Shown here piece by piece: positions 37,348 to 46,831 of a stretch of 64,000 nt of DNA. The DNA comes from Cellulomonas sp. ES6 (GTDB lineage Bacteria; Actinomycetota; Actinomycetes; Actinomycetales; Cellulomonadaceae): NCBI RefSeq assembly GCF_030053835.1, contig NZ_CP125655.1:1798001-1862000 (forward strand). The letters are read 5' to 3'. Under the pieces are notes generated by a model. It did no database searches. It saw nothing but the letters and a program-made list of their open reading frames with translations, and was not told the origin of the DNA. Both the position numbers and the translations under genes were made by a program. Position 1 is the stretch's first letter. Each line of letters begins with the position of its first letter.

Positions 37348-38193
37348 GTGCGCACCGTCCGCCTGATCGCCCTGGCCGCTGCGAGCGCCCTGGCGCTCGC
37401 CGCGTGCGCCCCCGCCGACGACGAGCCCGCCGCGTCCGGCTCGCCCGCCGCCGACGGCTCGCTGGAGACCCTGACCGACGGGGTCCTCACCATCGGCACG
37501 TCCGACCCCGGCTACGAGCCGTGGGTCGTCGACAACGACCCGTCCAACGGCGAGGGCTTCGAGTCCGCCGTGGCGTACGCCGTGGCCGAGGAGCTCGGCT
37601 TCGACGCCGACCACGTCACGTGGGTCCCGGTGACGTTCGACCAGATCATCGCCCCGGGCGCCAAGTCCTTCGACTTCGCGATCAACCAGGTGTCGATCAG
37701 CCCGGAGCGCGCCGAGAACCTCGACTTCTCGTCCTCGTACTACGACACCGCGCAGGCGGTCGTGACGGTCGAGGGCAGCCCCGTCGCCGACGCGACGTCC
37801 CTGGCGGACCTCCAGGACGCGAAGATCGGCGCGATGGTCGGCACCACCAGCCTCACGGTGGCGCAGGAGTCGATCGACCCGACCACCGACGTCCAGGTGT
37901 TCAACGACAACGACCAGGTCAAGCAGGCGCTGCAGTCCGGCCTGGTCGACGCGATCGTCGTGGACCTGCCCACCGCGCTGTACATCACGGCGGCGGAGCT
38001 CGACGGCGGGGTCCTGGTCGGGCAGCTGCCCGCGGGCGACGACCCGGACCAGTTCGGCCTCGTGCTCGACAAGGGCTCGGCGCTCACCGGCCCCGTCACG
38101 GAGGCCGTCGACGCGCTGCGCGAGGACGGCACGCTCGCCGACCTCGAGGCCGAGTGGCTGACCGACGCGGCCGGCGCTCCCGTCCTGAAGTGA
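37348..38193 (+). CDS. Polar amino-acid ABC transporter substrate-binding lipoprotein
   Basis: 281 aa from GTG 37348, after GGAGAG. Signal peptide with lipobox LALAACAP, so anchored by Cys outside the membrane. The type-3 binding fold is shown by LTIGTSDPGYEPWV, FDFAINQVSISPERAENLDFS (where family members bind the alpha-carboxylate) and GAMVGTTSLTVAQE. The ligand is probably glutamate, glutamine or cystine but is not decidable from sequence. Overlaps the permease by GTGA. Confidence 0.9.
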   Translation: MRTVRLIALAAASALALAACAPADDEPAASGSPAADGSLETLTDGVLTIGTSDPGYEPWVVDNDPSNGEGFESAVAYAVAEELGFDADHVTWVPVTFDQIIAPGAKSFDFAINQVSISPERAENLDFSSSYYDTAQAVVTVEGSPVADATSLADLQDAKIGAMVGTTSLTVAQESIDPTTDVQVFNDNDQVKQALQSGLVDAIVVDLPTALYITAAELDGGVLVGQLPAGDDPDQFGLVLDKGSALTGPVTEAVDALREDGTLADLEAEWLTDAAGAPVLK

Positions 38194-39089
38194 CCCCGAC
38201 GACGCCGCCGGACGGCGCCCTCCCCGTGTGGGTGCCGTCCGAGCGGCAGCGCGGGAGGGACGCCTACCGGCGCACGCAGGCCCGCCGCTCGACGCTCGTG
38301 GCCCTCGTGAGCACGGTCGTCGTGGCGGGGCTCGCGGTGCTCGGGCTCGTGTCGTCGCCGGGGTGGCCGCGCGTGCGGCAGTCGTTCCTCGACCCCGACG
38401 TGGCGTGGGCGTCGCTGCCGAAGATCGCCGAGGGGCTGTGGCTCAACGTGCGCGTCATGGCCGTGTGCGCGGTGCTCATCGTCGTGGTCGCCATGCTGCT
38501 GGCCCTCGCGCGGACCCTGCGCGGGCCGGCGTTCTTCCCGCTGCGGGCGCTCGCCACCGGGTACGTCGACGTGTTCCGCGGCCTGCCGCTCATCCTCGTG
38601 CTGCTGCTCGTCGGGTTCGGGCTCCCCGGGCTGCGCCTCCAGGGCATCCCGACGTCCGCCGTGGTGCTGGGTGGCCTCGCGCTCGTGCTGACGTACTCGG
38701 CGTACGTCGCCGAGGTGTTCCGGGCCGGGATCGAGTCGGTGCACCCGTCGCAGATCGCCTCCGCGCGGTCCCTCGGCCTGACCCGCGGGCAGACCCTCCG
38801 GCACGTCGTGCTGCCGCAGGCGTGGCGCCGGGTGGTCCCGCCGCTGCTGAACGACCTGGTGGCGCTGTCCAAGGACTCCGGCCTCATCTCGATCCTCGGG
38901 GCCGTCGACGCCGTGCGCGCCGCGCAGATCCAGACCGCCACCTACGCCAACTTCACGCCCTACGTCGTCGCGGGGGTGCTGTTCGTGCTGCTCACCATCC
39001 CCCTGACGCGGTTCACCGACGCGCTCGCCCGGCGCAGCGGCTGGCTCGGGTCGCAGGCGGGGCTCGCCGGGGCGGGGGCGATGCGGTGA
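38190..39089 (+). CDS. Amino-acid ABC transporter permease (HisM/GlnP type)
   Basis: 299 aa. Five to six membrane helices; the consensus domain contacting the ATPase is ASARSLGLTRGQTLRHVVLPQAW, and the family motif VDVFRGLPLILVLLLVGFG is present. GTG 38190 overlaps the upstream stop by GTGA. It ends within an 18-bp tandem repeat shared with the next gene's start. Confidence 0.92.
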   Translation: MTPTTPPDGALPVWVPSERQRGRDAYRRTQARRSTLVALVSTVVVAGLAVLGLVSSPGWPRVRQSFLDPDVAWASLPKIAEGLWLNVRVMAVCAVLIVVVAMLLALARTLRGPAFFPLRALATGYVDVFRGLPLILVLLLVGFGLPGLRLQGIPTSAVVLGGLALVLTYSAYVAEVFRAGIESVHPSQIASARSLGLTRGQTLRHVVLPQAWRRVVPPLLNDLVALSKDSGLISILGAVDAVRAAQIQTATYANFTPYVVAGVLFVLLTIPLTRFTDALARRSGWLGSQAGLAGAGAMR

Positions 39090-39127
39090 ACGCCGGCGAT
39101 GCGGTGAACGCCGGCGATGCGGTGACC
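39079..39127 (+). repeat. 18-bp tandem repeat spanning stop and start
   Basis: GCGATGCGGTGAACGCCG is present twice (39079-39096 and 39097-39114) plus 13 bases of a third copy. The first copy holds the permease stop and the ATPase GTG; each copy adds an in-frame GTG (39086, 39104, 39122) and six codons (VNAGDA). Confidence 0.9.
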
Positions 39128-39889
39128 GGGATCGGCCCCGGGGCCCGGGCTGCGGGCGCGCCGCTGCTGCGCGTCGACGGGGTGCGCAAGGCGTTCGGCG
39201 ACCACGTCGTCCTCGACGACCTCTCCCTCGACGTCGCGGAGCACCGGGTGGTCGTGCTGATCGGCGCCTCCGGGTCGGGGAAGTCGACGCTGCTGCGCTG
39301 CATCAACCTGCTCGAGGAGGTCGACGACGGCGTCATCGAGGTCGCCGGCCAGGAGGTCACCGACCCGCGCGTCGACGCGAACGCGGTCCGCTCCCGGATC
39401 GGCATGGTGTTCCAGGCCTACAACCTGTTCCCGCACCTGCGGGTGCTCGACAACGTGGCGATCGCCCCGCGGCTCGTCCACGGGGTGCCGCGGGGCGAGG
39501 CGCGCGACCGTGCCGCCGCGATGCTGGAGCGGGTCGGGCTGGGCGCGAAGGCGCGCGCGTTCCCCGACGAGCTCTCCGGCGGTCAGCAGCAGCGCGTCGC
39601 CATCGCCCGGGCGCTCGTGACGCAGCCGGCCCTCATGCTGCTCGACGAGGTGACGAGCGCCCTCGACCCGGAGCTGGTCGGTGAGGTGCTGGACCTCCTG
39701 GGCGAGCTCAAGGACGAGGGCACGACGATGGTCGTCGCCACGCACGAGATGGCGTTCGCCCGGCACGTCGCCGACGAGGTGTGCTTCCTGCACGCCGGCC
39801 GCGTGCACGAGCGGGGGCCGGCCGAGCAGGTGCTCGTCGACCCCCGCGAGGCGCGCACGCGCGAGTTCCTGCGCCGCTTCACGGCCTGA
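39086..39889 (+). CDS. Amino-acid ABC transporter ATP-binding protein (GlnQ type)
   Basis: 267 aa. Walker A GASGSGKST, Q-loop MVFQAYNLFPHL, signature LSGGQQQRVA, Walker B LMLLDEVTSALD, H-loop VATHEMAFARH, all typical of polar amino-acid importers. Start ambiguous between GTG 39086 (GTGA overlap with permease), 39104 and 39122, which lie in repeat copies; I use 39086. Completes a binding protein-permease-ATPase operon. Confidence 0.93.
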   Translation: MNAGDAVNAGDAVTGIGPGARAAGAPLLRVDGVRKAFGDHVVLDDLSLDVAEHRVVVLIGASGSGKSTLLRCINLLEEVDDGVIEVAGQEVTDPRVDANAVRSRIGMVFQAYNLFPHLRVLDNVAIAPRLVHGVPRGEARDRAAAMLERVGLGAKARAFPDELSGGQQQRVAIARALVTQPALMLLDEVTSALDPELVGEVLDLLGELKDEGTTMVVATHEMAFARHVADEVCFLHAGRVHERGPAEQVLVDPREARTREFLRRFTA

Positions 39890-39907
39890 CCCGGCCTCCC
39901 GTGCCCG

Positions 39908-41305
39908 TCAGGCCTCGCCGGCCGCCTGGGCCAGGGCGATGCGGACCATGTCCTCGCGCGGGACGACCTTGACGCGCTCCCGGCCGTGCGGCTCGCCGAG
40001 CGAGCGCTCGTACGCGTCGAGCAGCTCCCACCCGGCCCAGTGGATCGGCCGGGCACCCCGCGCGGTCAGCAGGTCGAGCACGGCCTGCGGGTCGGGCTCC
40101 GCGGCGGACAGGAACGGGTTACCCGGGTCGGTCACGTCGCCGGCGTCCTCGACGAGGTGCCGGATCGTCTCGCTCGCGTCGGACTTGGTGTGCCCGATGA
40201 GGCCGACCGGCCCGCGCTTGATCCAGCCGGTGGTGTAGACCCCGGGCACCGGCTCGCCGTCGACGTCGACGACCCGGCCCTCGCGGTTCGCGATGACGCC
40301 GGCGGCCTCGTCGAACGGCACGTCCACGAGCGGGGAGCCGAAGTACCCGACCGCCCGGTACACCGCCTCGACCGGCCAGTCGTGCGTCTGCCCGGTCCCG
40401 GCGACCGTCCCGTCGCCGGCCAGCGCCGTGCGCTCCGTCCGCAGGCCGACCACGTGGCCGTCCTCACCGAGCACCTCGACGGGCCTGTGCAGGAAGTGCA
40501 GGTGGATGCGGCGGCTCGCGGTGAGCTCCTCCGGCTCCTTGAGCGTCCAGTCCGTCAGCGTCTTGACGACCTGCTTGGTCTGGTTCGACGAGTGGATCGC
40601 CGCCATCGAGCCCTCGTCGAAGTCGAAGTCCTCCGGGTACACGACCACGTCGACGTCGGGCACGTGCCCGAGCTCGCGCAGCTCGAGCGGGGAGAACTTC
40701 GCCTGCGCCGGGCCGCGCCGGGCGAACACGTGCACGTCCGTGACCGGGCTGGCCTTGAGGCCGTCGTAGACGTTCTGCGGGACCTCGGTCGGCAGCAGGT
40801 CGTCGGCGTGCTTCGCGAGCATGCGGGCGACGTCCAGCGCCACGTTGCCCGCACCGAGCACGGCGACGTGCCGCGCGGTCAGCGGCCACGTGCGCGGGAC
40901 GTCCGGGTGGCCGTCGTACCAGGACACGAAGTCCGCGGCACCGTACGAACCCTCGAGGTCGATGCCCGGGATCGGCAGGTCCGCGTCCTTGATCGCGCCC
41001 GTCGCGAAGATCACCGCGTCGTAGTGGCGGCGCAGGTCGTCGAGCTTGAGGTCCGCGCCGTAGTCCACGTTGCAGATCAGCCGGATGTCACCACGCTCCA
41101 GCACCTTGTGCAGCGCGACGATGATCTGCTTGATGCGCGGGTGGTCCGGCGCGACGCCGTACCGGACCAGACCGAACGGCGCGGGCAGCCGCTCGATCAG
41201 GTCGATGGACACGTCCAGGCCGGAGCGGGACAGGATGTCCGACGCGTAGATCCCGGCGGGTCCGGCGCCGACGACGGCCACACGGACAGGGCGGTTCGAG
41301 CTCAC
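39908..41305 (-). CDS. Ferredoxin/flavodoxin-NADP+ reductase (FprA type)
   Basis: 465 aa. Moves electrons between NADPH and ferredoxin. FAD fingerprint VAVVGAGPAGIYASD, catalytic-region APFGLVRYGVAPDHPRIK, NADPH fingerprint AVLGAGNVALDVARMLAK, and C-terminal VYTTGWIKRGPVGLIGHTKSDA. Length and motifs match mycobacterial FprA and adrenodoxin-reductase-like enzymes. GTG 41305 (VSSNRPVRVAVVG). Convergent with the amino-acid transporter. Confidence 0.94.
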   Translation of the reverse strand: MSSNRPVRVAVVGAGPAGIYASDILSRSGLDVSIDLIERLPAPFGLVRYGVAPDHPRIKQIIVALHKVLERGDIRLICNVDYGADLKLDDLRRHYDAVIFATGAIKDADLPIPGIDLEGSYGAADFVSWYDGHPDVPRTWPLTARHVAVLGAGNVALDVARMLAKHADDLLPTEVPQNVYDGLKASPVTDVHVFARRGPAQAKFSPLELRELGHVPDVDVVVYPEDFDFDEGSMAAIHSSNQTKQVVKTLTDWTLKEPEELTASRRIHLHFLHRPVEVLGEDGHVVGLRTERTALAGDGTVAGTGQTHDWPVEAVYRAVGYFGSPLVDVPFDEAAGVIANREGRVVDVDGEPVPGVYTTGWIKRGPVGLIGHTKSDASETIRHLVEDAGDVTDPGNPFLSAAEPDPQAVLDLLTARGARPIHWAGWELLDAYERSLGEPHGRERVKVVPREDMVRIALAQAAGEA

Positions 41306-41500
41306 GCACGTCCTTCCTCCGAGGTCCCGGCGCGGCGCGGCCCGGCGGCGTCGGGAGGACGTCCCGGCCGGAGCCCGGCGCGGTGCGCACAGGATGACGG
41401 TGCCAGTGTAGGACGGCCTAACCTCTGCCGGACGTGCGCGAGTTCCTGCCGTTCTGCCCGGCCCGGCCCTGCGGGTGCCGGCGCTGTCCCCGGACAGCGT

Positions 41501-41506
41501 TAGCGT
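41501..41506 (+). promoter_or_regulatory. -10 box of leaderless rarD
   Basis: TAGCGT, then 6 nt, then the rarD GTG at 41513. Confidence 0.5.
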
Positions 41507-41512
41507 CTGCTC

Positions 41513-42514
41513 GTGACCACCCCGTCCCCGGCGGCCGGTGCCGCCCCGAGCACGACCGCGGCGGCCTCCGGCCCCGTCCCTCCCCCGACGTCGGCCCCCG
41601 CGGCGCTCGACCCCCGCGGGCTCGCCGCCGGCGCCGGCGCCTACCTGCTGTGGGGCGTCCTGCCGCTGTACTTCGAGCTCCTCAAGCCGTCGGCCGCGAC
41701 CGAGATCGTCGCCCACCGCGTGCTGTGGTCGCTCGTGTTCTGCGCGGTGGTGCTCTCGGTCACGCGGACCTGGCGCGCCCTGGGCGTCGTGCTGCGCTCC
41801 GGACGGACGCTCGCGCTGATCGCCGCCGCAGCCGTGCTGCTCGCGGTCAACTGGCTGACGTTCGTGTTCTCCGCCCTCAGCGGGCACGTCGTCGACGCGG
41901 CGCTCGGGTACTTCATCAACCCCCTGGTCACCGTCCTGCTGGCGGTCCTCGTGCTGCGCGAGCGGCTGCGGCGCCTCCAGTGGGTCGCCCTCGGGTTCGG
42001 CGTCGCGGCCGTCGTCGTCATCACGCTCGGCCTCGGCCGGCTGCCGTGGGTCGCGCTCACGCTGGCCGGGTCGTTCGGGCTGTACGGGCTGCTGAAGAAC
42101 CGCGTCGGACGCAGTGTGGCGGCGGCCCCCGGCCTCGCTGCCGAGACGCTCGTGCTCGCGCCCGCGTCCGCCGTCTACCTCGTGTGGCTCCAGGGCACCG
42201 GCGACGCGACGTTCAGCGCCGACGGCACCTGGCACGCCCTCGCCCTGGCCGGGACGGGCATCGCGACGGCCCTGCCCCTGCTGCTGTTCGGCGAGGCCGC
42301 CCGGCGTCTCCCGCTCAGCGTCGTCGGCAGCCTGCAGTACCTCGCGCCGGTGCTGCAGCTCGTCATCGGCGTGCTCGTCCTGCACGAGACCATGCCGCCC
42401 GCCCGGTGGTGGGGCTTCGGGCTGGTGTGGGTCGCGCTCGTGCTGCTCACGGTCGACGGGGTGCGGGCACGGCGGGCGACGGTGCTGCGGCTCGCGGACG
42501 TCGCGGGGCGCTGA
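41513..42514 (+). CDS. rarD: EamA-family transporter RarD
   Basis: 333 aa with about ten membrane helices. The opening AGAYLLWGVLPLYFELLKPSAATEIVAHR pattern and LPLLLFGEAARRLPLSVVGSLQYL identify RarD, formerly linked to chloramphenicol resistance in Escherichia coli; the actual substrate is unclear. It starts GTG 41513 with a leaderless -10 box. Its end is 43 bp from the type VII secretion locus and is convergent with it. Confidence 0.92.
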   Translation: MTTPSPAAGAAPSTTAAASGPVPPPTSAPAALDPRGLAAGAGAYLLWGVLPLYFELLKPSAATEIVAHRVLWSLVFCAVVLSVTRTWRALGVVLRSGRTLALIAAAAVLLAVNWLTFVFSALSGHVVDAALGYFINPLVTVLLAVLVLRERLRRLQWVALGFGVAAVVVITLGLGRLPWVALTLAGSFGLYGLLKNRVGRSVAAAPGLAAETLVLAPASAVYLVWLQGTGDATFSADGTWHALALAGTGIATALPLLLFGEAARRLPLSVVGSLQYLAPVLQLVIGVLVLHETMPPARWWGFGLVWVALVLLTVDGVRARRATVLRLADVAGR

Positions 42515-42557
42515 CCCGGGGCGGGGCGCTGACCCGCGGCGCGGCCCGCGCGAGAGG

Positions 42558-43820
42558 TCAGCGGCGCCGGCGGCGACCGACGACGCGGCCCGCGAGGGCG
42601 GCCAGCAGCACGAGCGCGGTGCCGGCGATCCCCCACCAGGTCGCCCCCCGGCGGGCGGCGGCCAGCGGGTCGGTGCGCGGCGACACGTCGACCGTGCGCG
42701 CCTCGGGCGTCGCGGCCGCGTCGGTGCCGTGCACGGGGCTCGGCGGCCCGACCGCGGTCCCGTCGTCGACGAAGCCCAGCGCCTCGGCGGGCCGGACGAC
42801 GCCCCAGCCGACCAGGTCGTCCCGCTCACCGGGCTGCGCGCGGGCGGCGGTGACCTCGAGGCGGTACGCCCACTGCTCGGGGGTCTCGTCCGGGTACCGC
42901 TCCGCGATCAGCGCCGCCGCCGCGCTGACGTACGCCGTCGCGAAGCTGGTGGAGACGTTCTCGCCCGACAGCAGGCAGTCGCCGGCCGCGTGGTACGTCG
43001 TCAGCACGTTCGTCCCCGGCGCCGCGACGTCCACGTGCTCCCCGTGGATCGCGTCCGCGGACGGCGCGTCGTCCACGTCGACCGCGGTCACGGCGAGCGC
43101 GCCGTCGTACGCCGCCGGGTACCGCGGCCCGTCCGTCTCGTCGCTGCTGGTCGTGCGGTTGCCGGCACTCGCGACGACGAGCGCGCCGGCGGCCGTGGCC
43201 CGGGCGACGGCCTCGCGGAGCGCCGGGGTGTCCGTGGGCGTGCTCATCGAGACGTTGACGACCTGCGCCCCGGCGGCGACGGCGGCCTCGATGCCGGCCG
43301 CGATCCGCCCGGCGTCCGGGGCCACGCCCTCCTCCCGCGCCCGGTCGTCGTCGGCGTAGTACACCCGCACCGGCAGGATCTCGGCGTCCGGGGCCAGCCC
43401 GACCACGCCGGAGTCGTCCACGGGCCGGGCGGCGATCTGGCCGGCGACGGCGGTCCCGTGCCCCGCGGTGTCCGTGCGCCCGCCCGGGTCGCCGCTGACC
43501 CCGACCAGGTCCACGCCGGGCAGCACCGCGTCCGCGAGGTGCTCGTTGCGGGCGTCCACGCCGGAGTCGACGACGGCGACGAGGACGCCCCGGCCCGTGG
43601 CGGTGTCCCAGGCGCGCTCGGCGGACAGCCGCGCGAGCGCCTGCGGCTGCTCCGTGCTGTACGCGACGCGGTCGGGTGTGCACTGCTGGTCGGTCGCGGC
43701 CGGCGCGGGCACGGCCGGCGCGGGCGCGGCGGACGCCGGCTGCGCGGCGGGCGCGAGCAGCAGCGCCGCCCCGAGCAGCCCGGCGGCCGCCCGGCGACGC
43801 CCGGCGGGCACGCCGCTCAC
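42558..43820 (-). CDS. mycP: Mycosin: type VII secretion-associated serine protease (MycP)
   Basis: 420 aa from GTG 43820 (VSGVPAGRRR), overlapping the eccB stop by GTGA. A signal peptide, then a subtilase (S8) domain with a full triad: D85 in VAVVDSGVD, H121 in GHGTAVAGQ and S292 in NVSTSFATAY, plus oxyanion N221. The C-terminus has a membrane helix (WWGIAGTALVLLAALAG) and Arg-rich tail. In mycobacteria, MycP is needed for ESX complex stability and cleaves some substrates. It is last in the minus-strand run eccD-eccB-mycP. Confidence 0.92.
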   Translation of the reverse strand: MSGVPAGRRRAAAGLLGAALLLAPAAQPASAAPAPAVPAPAATDQQCTPDRVAYSTEQPQALARLSAERAWDTATGRGVLVAVVDSGVDARNEHLADAVLPGVDLVGVSGDPGGRTDTAGHGTAVAGQIAARPVDDSGVVGLAPDAEILPVRVYYADDDRAREEGVAPDAGRIAAGIEAAVAAGAQVVNVSMSTPTDTPALREAVARATAAGALVVASAGNRTTSSDETDGPRYPAAYDGALAVTAVDVDDAPSADAIHGEHVDVAAPGTNVLTTYHAAGDCLLSGENVSTSFATAYVSAAAALIAERYPDETPEQWAYRLEVTAARAQPGERDDLVGWGVVRPAEALGFVDDGTAVGPPSPVHGTDAAATPEARTVDVSPRTDPLAAARRGATWWGIAGTALVLLAALAGRVVGRRRRR

Positions 43821-45184
43821 GAGTCCCCGGCGCCGCCCGACGCGGCGGTCGCGCCCGACACCTCCGTGGCGGCGGCCTCGACCGTCAGCGACGGACCCGT
43901 CGGCAGCAGCGCCGCCCACGCCGGCGGCACGGTCGTCACGTCCTCGGGCCCGTACCCGAGCCGGGCCAGCACCTCGTCGCTCGCGTCCGGCACCGGGTAG
44001 GCCCGCCCGGAGCCGTCGACGAGGCTGACGGTCGCCGTCCCGCCCTCGGTGGTCTGCGCCCGCACGAGCGCACCGGAGCCCGGGGCGACGCGCACGCCCG
44101 GCTCGACGTCGCCGTCGCGCAGCACGAGGTCCACCCCGCCGTCCTCGCCCGGGCGGAGCACCGAGCAGGGCGCCTGCCCCGCCGCCGGGAGCGTCGGCAC
44201 GGTCGCGGGCAGGTCCGCGGGGGCGACCGGGGTCGTGGACGTCCGGACCTCCCCGATGTCCGAGGCGCTCACCCGCAGCGGCTCCGCGGCCAGGTCGCCC
44301 GCGCCCAGCAGGTACAGCGGGTAGGCGAGGTCGCTCAGCGGGGCGAGCTCACCACGGGCGTCGACGACGTAGCGGCGGTCGCCCTCCCCGGTCCCGGTGA
44401 CCTCGACGAGCGTCCCGACACGGGTGTCCACGGGCAGCCCGCCCTCCGGCAGCGCCGGGTCGCCCGCCCCCTCGACGGTCAGCGGCGCCAGGTCGGAGCC
44501 CAGCGGGAAGAGCGTGAGCCAGTCGGCGCCCGCCTCGACCGGGGTGGCCGTGTCGAGGCCGAGCGCGCGCAGCACGGCGGCCTCGTCGGACTCCGGGACG
44601 GCGTGGCGTACGCCGCCGGCCACGAGGTGGAGCTTCCCGGCGACCTCCACCAGCACCCCCGCGTCGGGGTCGACGTCCGGGGCCGGCGCCTCCGGGTCGA
44701 GGTCGAGGGTCGTGCTGCCGTCCGGGGCCACGCACGACGCCCACCCGGCGGCGGTGAGCCGGCTCGGGAGCGGGAGCTCGTCGGGCGCGCCCGGGATGCC
44801 GATGGTGGCCCCGCGCGGCGCGTCGGTGATGTCGTCCTCGCTGACGTCGACCACGTGGAACGCGCCGGAGTCGAGCACCAGGCGCGCGCTCGTCACGTTC
44901 AACACCGGGTGCAGGGTGCCCTGGATCCCGACGTACCGGCTCCCGTCGCCCTCGACGATGACGAGCGACTGGTCGTCCCACCCGTCCGGCAGGGACGGGC
45001 TCAGCAGGCCGAACCCGAGGCTGCCCAGCACCAGCAGCACGGTCAGCGACACCCCGGCGACGACGCCGCGCAGCGGCTTCGTGGGCTCGAGCTCCCGGCC
45101 GCCGGGCGCACCGCTCGTGAACGCCGTCAGCAGCCGGCGGCGGCTGTAGGTCTGCGCCTCGACGAGGTCGCGCTTGGAGGCCAC
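43817..45184 (-). CDS. eccB: Type VII secretion protein EccB
   Basis: 455 aa. A short cytoplasmic N-terminus (SKRDLVEAQTYSRRRLLTAF, the EccB signature), one membrane helix at about residues 40-61, then a large extracytoplasmic region made of repeated beta blocks (LHPVLNVTSARLVL, LHLVAGGVRHAVPE, LSDLAYPLYLL). EccB is the extracellular-facing part of the secretion pore. The start GTG 45184 is 3 nt from the eccD stop. Confidence 0.93.
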   Translation of the reverse strand: MASKRDLVEAQTYSRRRLLTAFTSGAPGGRELEPTKPLRGVVAGVSLTVLLVLGSLGFGLLSPSLPDGWDDQSLVIVEGDGSRYVGIQGTLHPVLNVTSARLVLDSGAFHVVDVSEDDITDAPRGATIGIPGAPDELPLPSRLTAAGWASCVAPDGSTTLDLDPEAPAPDVDPDAGVLVEVAGKLHLVAGGVRHAVPESDEAAVLRALGLDTATPVEAGADWLTLFPLGSDLAPLTVEGAGDPALPEGGLPVDTRVGTLVEVTGTGEGDRRYVVDARGELAPLSDLAYPLYLLGAGDLAAEPLRVSASDIGEVRTSTTPVAPADLPATVPTLPAAGQAPCSVLRPGEDGGVDLVLRDGDVEPGVRVAPGSGALVRAQTTEGGTATVSLVDGSGRAYPVPDASDEVLARLGYGPEDVTTVPPAWAALLPTGPSLTVEAAATEVSGATAASGGAGDS

Positions 45185-45187
45185 GGC

Positions 45188-46537
45188 TCAGACCAGGCCC
45201 GCGGCGGTCACGCCGAGCGGCAGCAGCAGCGCCAGGCACGCGATCTCGAGGAAGTCCCCCAGCCGCGCGAGGCCGACCCGACGCCGCGGCGCCACGAGCC
45301 CGAGCCCGATGACGACGGCCGCGGCGGCGCCCGCCAGCACGACGAGCGCCGGGCGCCACGACGGGTGCTGCGTCGCGGCGACCACCGCCACCGTGACCAG
45401 CACCAGCACGGACATGCCGACCGTCAGCAGCACGTCCAGGCGCGAGTACGTCTGCCGGGTCGCCAGCAGCAGCCCGGCGGCGGCGAGCACGAGCAGCAGG
45501 GTCCCGGCGACCCCGGTCGCGACGACGGCGGGGGCGGCCAGCACCGCCAGCGCGCCGATCGCGACGCGGAGCGCCACCTGCACGCGGTGCCCGGCGGCGA
45601 GCTGCGCCCGCACCTGCGCCTGACCCACCGGCTGCGGGTCCGCGAGGATCTCGGCGTCGTTGCGCGGCGAGACGACCCGCAGCGGCGTGCTCGACAGCGC
45701 CAGCCAGGGCACCCCGATGCTGGCCGTGGCGACCGCGGCCACGACGACGGCCAGCACCTCGCCGGGCTCGGCACCCGTCAGCGCGATGGCCGTCCCGGCC
45801 ACGGCGACCGCGAGCCCGCCGGCCAGCGGCGCGGCGCCGAGCTCGCGGTGGTCCACCAGGGCCGGCATGCCCAGCAGGCCGGCGACCAGCACACCGGTCC
45901 CCGCCAGCGCGGCCGGCCACCCCCAGGACGGCGACCCTGACGTGACGGTCAGCCCCGCGACGCCCGCGAGCACCGGGGCGACCAGCACGAGGACGCGGCC
46001 CGCGGCAGGCTCCGTGCCCACGCGGCCGACGACGGCACCGGCGACGAGCGCCAGCAGCGAGCCGAGCCCCGCGACGACCGGCGGCACCAGCGAGGCACGG
46101 TCCGCGCCGAGCAGCAGCGCCGCCCCCGCGAGCAGCAGCGCGGCGGCGGTCCACGCGGCGCTCAGCGCGGAGTCACGCGGCGTCCACGGGGCGTACTGCT
46201 GCTCCACGGCGTCCGCGACGGCCTCCACGACGTCGTCGTAGATCCGCTCCTGCTCGCGCCGGGCGCCCGACTCGAGCGTGAGCACCGCGCCGTCCTCGAC
46301 GCCCTCGGCCAGGAGGCTGCGGGCGGAGTCGACCGGGGTGCCGTCGGCACGCACGAGCCGGTACCCGCCGTGCGCGGTCGTGGCATCGAGCAGGCCGAGC
46401 GCGCGGGCCAGGCCCGGCAGCACCTCGGCCATCGGCACGGCGCCCGGGATGCCGAGGTCGAGCCGCCGGTCCCCCGCGGTCACCGACACCCGCACGAGCG
46501 TCCCGACGGACGTCGTGGAGGCGGAGGCGTCTGTCAT
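45188..46537 (-). CDS. eccD: Type VII secretion membrane channel protein EccD (copy 1)
   Basis: 449 aa. An N-terminal ubiquitin-like domain (about residues 10-85, VRVSVTAGDRRLDLGIPGAV onwards) and about 11 membrane helices to the C-terminal ARLGDFLEIACLALLLPLG. EccD forms the membrane vestibule of the ESX pore. It heads the minus-strand operon eccD-eccB-mycP, with a -10 TATGCT 36 bp upstream. A second EccD-like protein is encoded at 54842. Confidence 0.92.
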   Translation of the reverse strand: MTDASASTTSVGTLVRVSVTAGDRRLDLGIPGAVPMAEVLPGLARALGLLDATTAHGGYRLVRADGTPVDSARSLLAEGVEDGAVLTLESGARREQERIYDDVVEAVADAVEQQYAPWTPRDSALSAAWTAAALLLAGAALLLGADRASLVPPVVAGLGSLLALVAGAVVGRVGTEPAAGRVLVLVAPVLAGVAGLTVTSGSPSWGWPAALAGTGVLVAGLLGMPALVDHRELGAAPLAGGLAVAVAGTAIALTGAEPGEVLAVVVAAVATASIGVPWLALSSTPLRVVSPRNDAEILADPQPVGQAQVRAQLAAGHRVQVALRVAIGALAVLAAPAVVATGVAGTLLLVLAAAGLLLATRQTYSRLDVLLTVGMSVLVLVTVAVVAATQHPSWRPALVVLAGAAAAVVIGLGLVAPRRRVGLARLGDFLEIACLALLLPLGVTAAGLV

Positions 46538-46572
46538 CGGGTCCCCTGTACTCCCTGGGCAGGTCGGCGGTC

Positions 46573-46578
46573 AGCATA
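46573..46578 (-). promoter_or_regulatory. -10 box of the eccD operon
   Basis: TATGCT on the minus strand, 36 nt before the eccD start; a good match to the actinobacterial TANNNT pattern. Confidence 0.5.
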
Positions 46579-46802
46579 GCGACGGCTCACGGAACCGCTC
46601 GTCGGACGACGCACGCCCCCCGGGTGGTGGCGGCCGACCGGGTGGACCTCGGCGGCGTCCGACCGGTCGGCCGTCACTCCTGCGGTGCACCGCCGACGCG
46701 ACAATCGGGACAACTCCGCGCAGAACAGCGGATCCTGATGGGCCGATCGGGTGAAGCGCGACACCAGTCAGCGTGACCGTCCACAGCCCGCGTCATCTGG
46801 AG

Positions 46803-46831
46803 TGACGCTCTCCGGAGCCCTGGGTTAGCCT
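46803..46831 (+). promoter_or_regulatory. Promoter of the WXG100 operon
   Basis: TGACGC (46803-46808), 17-bp spacer, TAGCCT (46826-46831). Transcription would begin near 46838, leaving a 5' leader of about 90 nt before the WXG100 gene. The -35 is only a partial match. Confidence 0.4.

Noticed and set aside
39079..39127. Phase-variable repeat tract
   Set aside because: The unit is 18 bp, a multiple of three, and so would not switch the frame; only the start choice could change.
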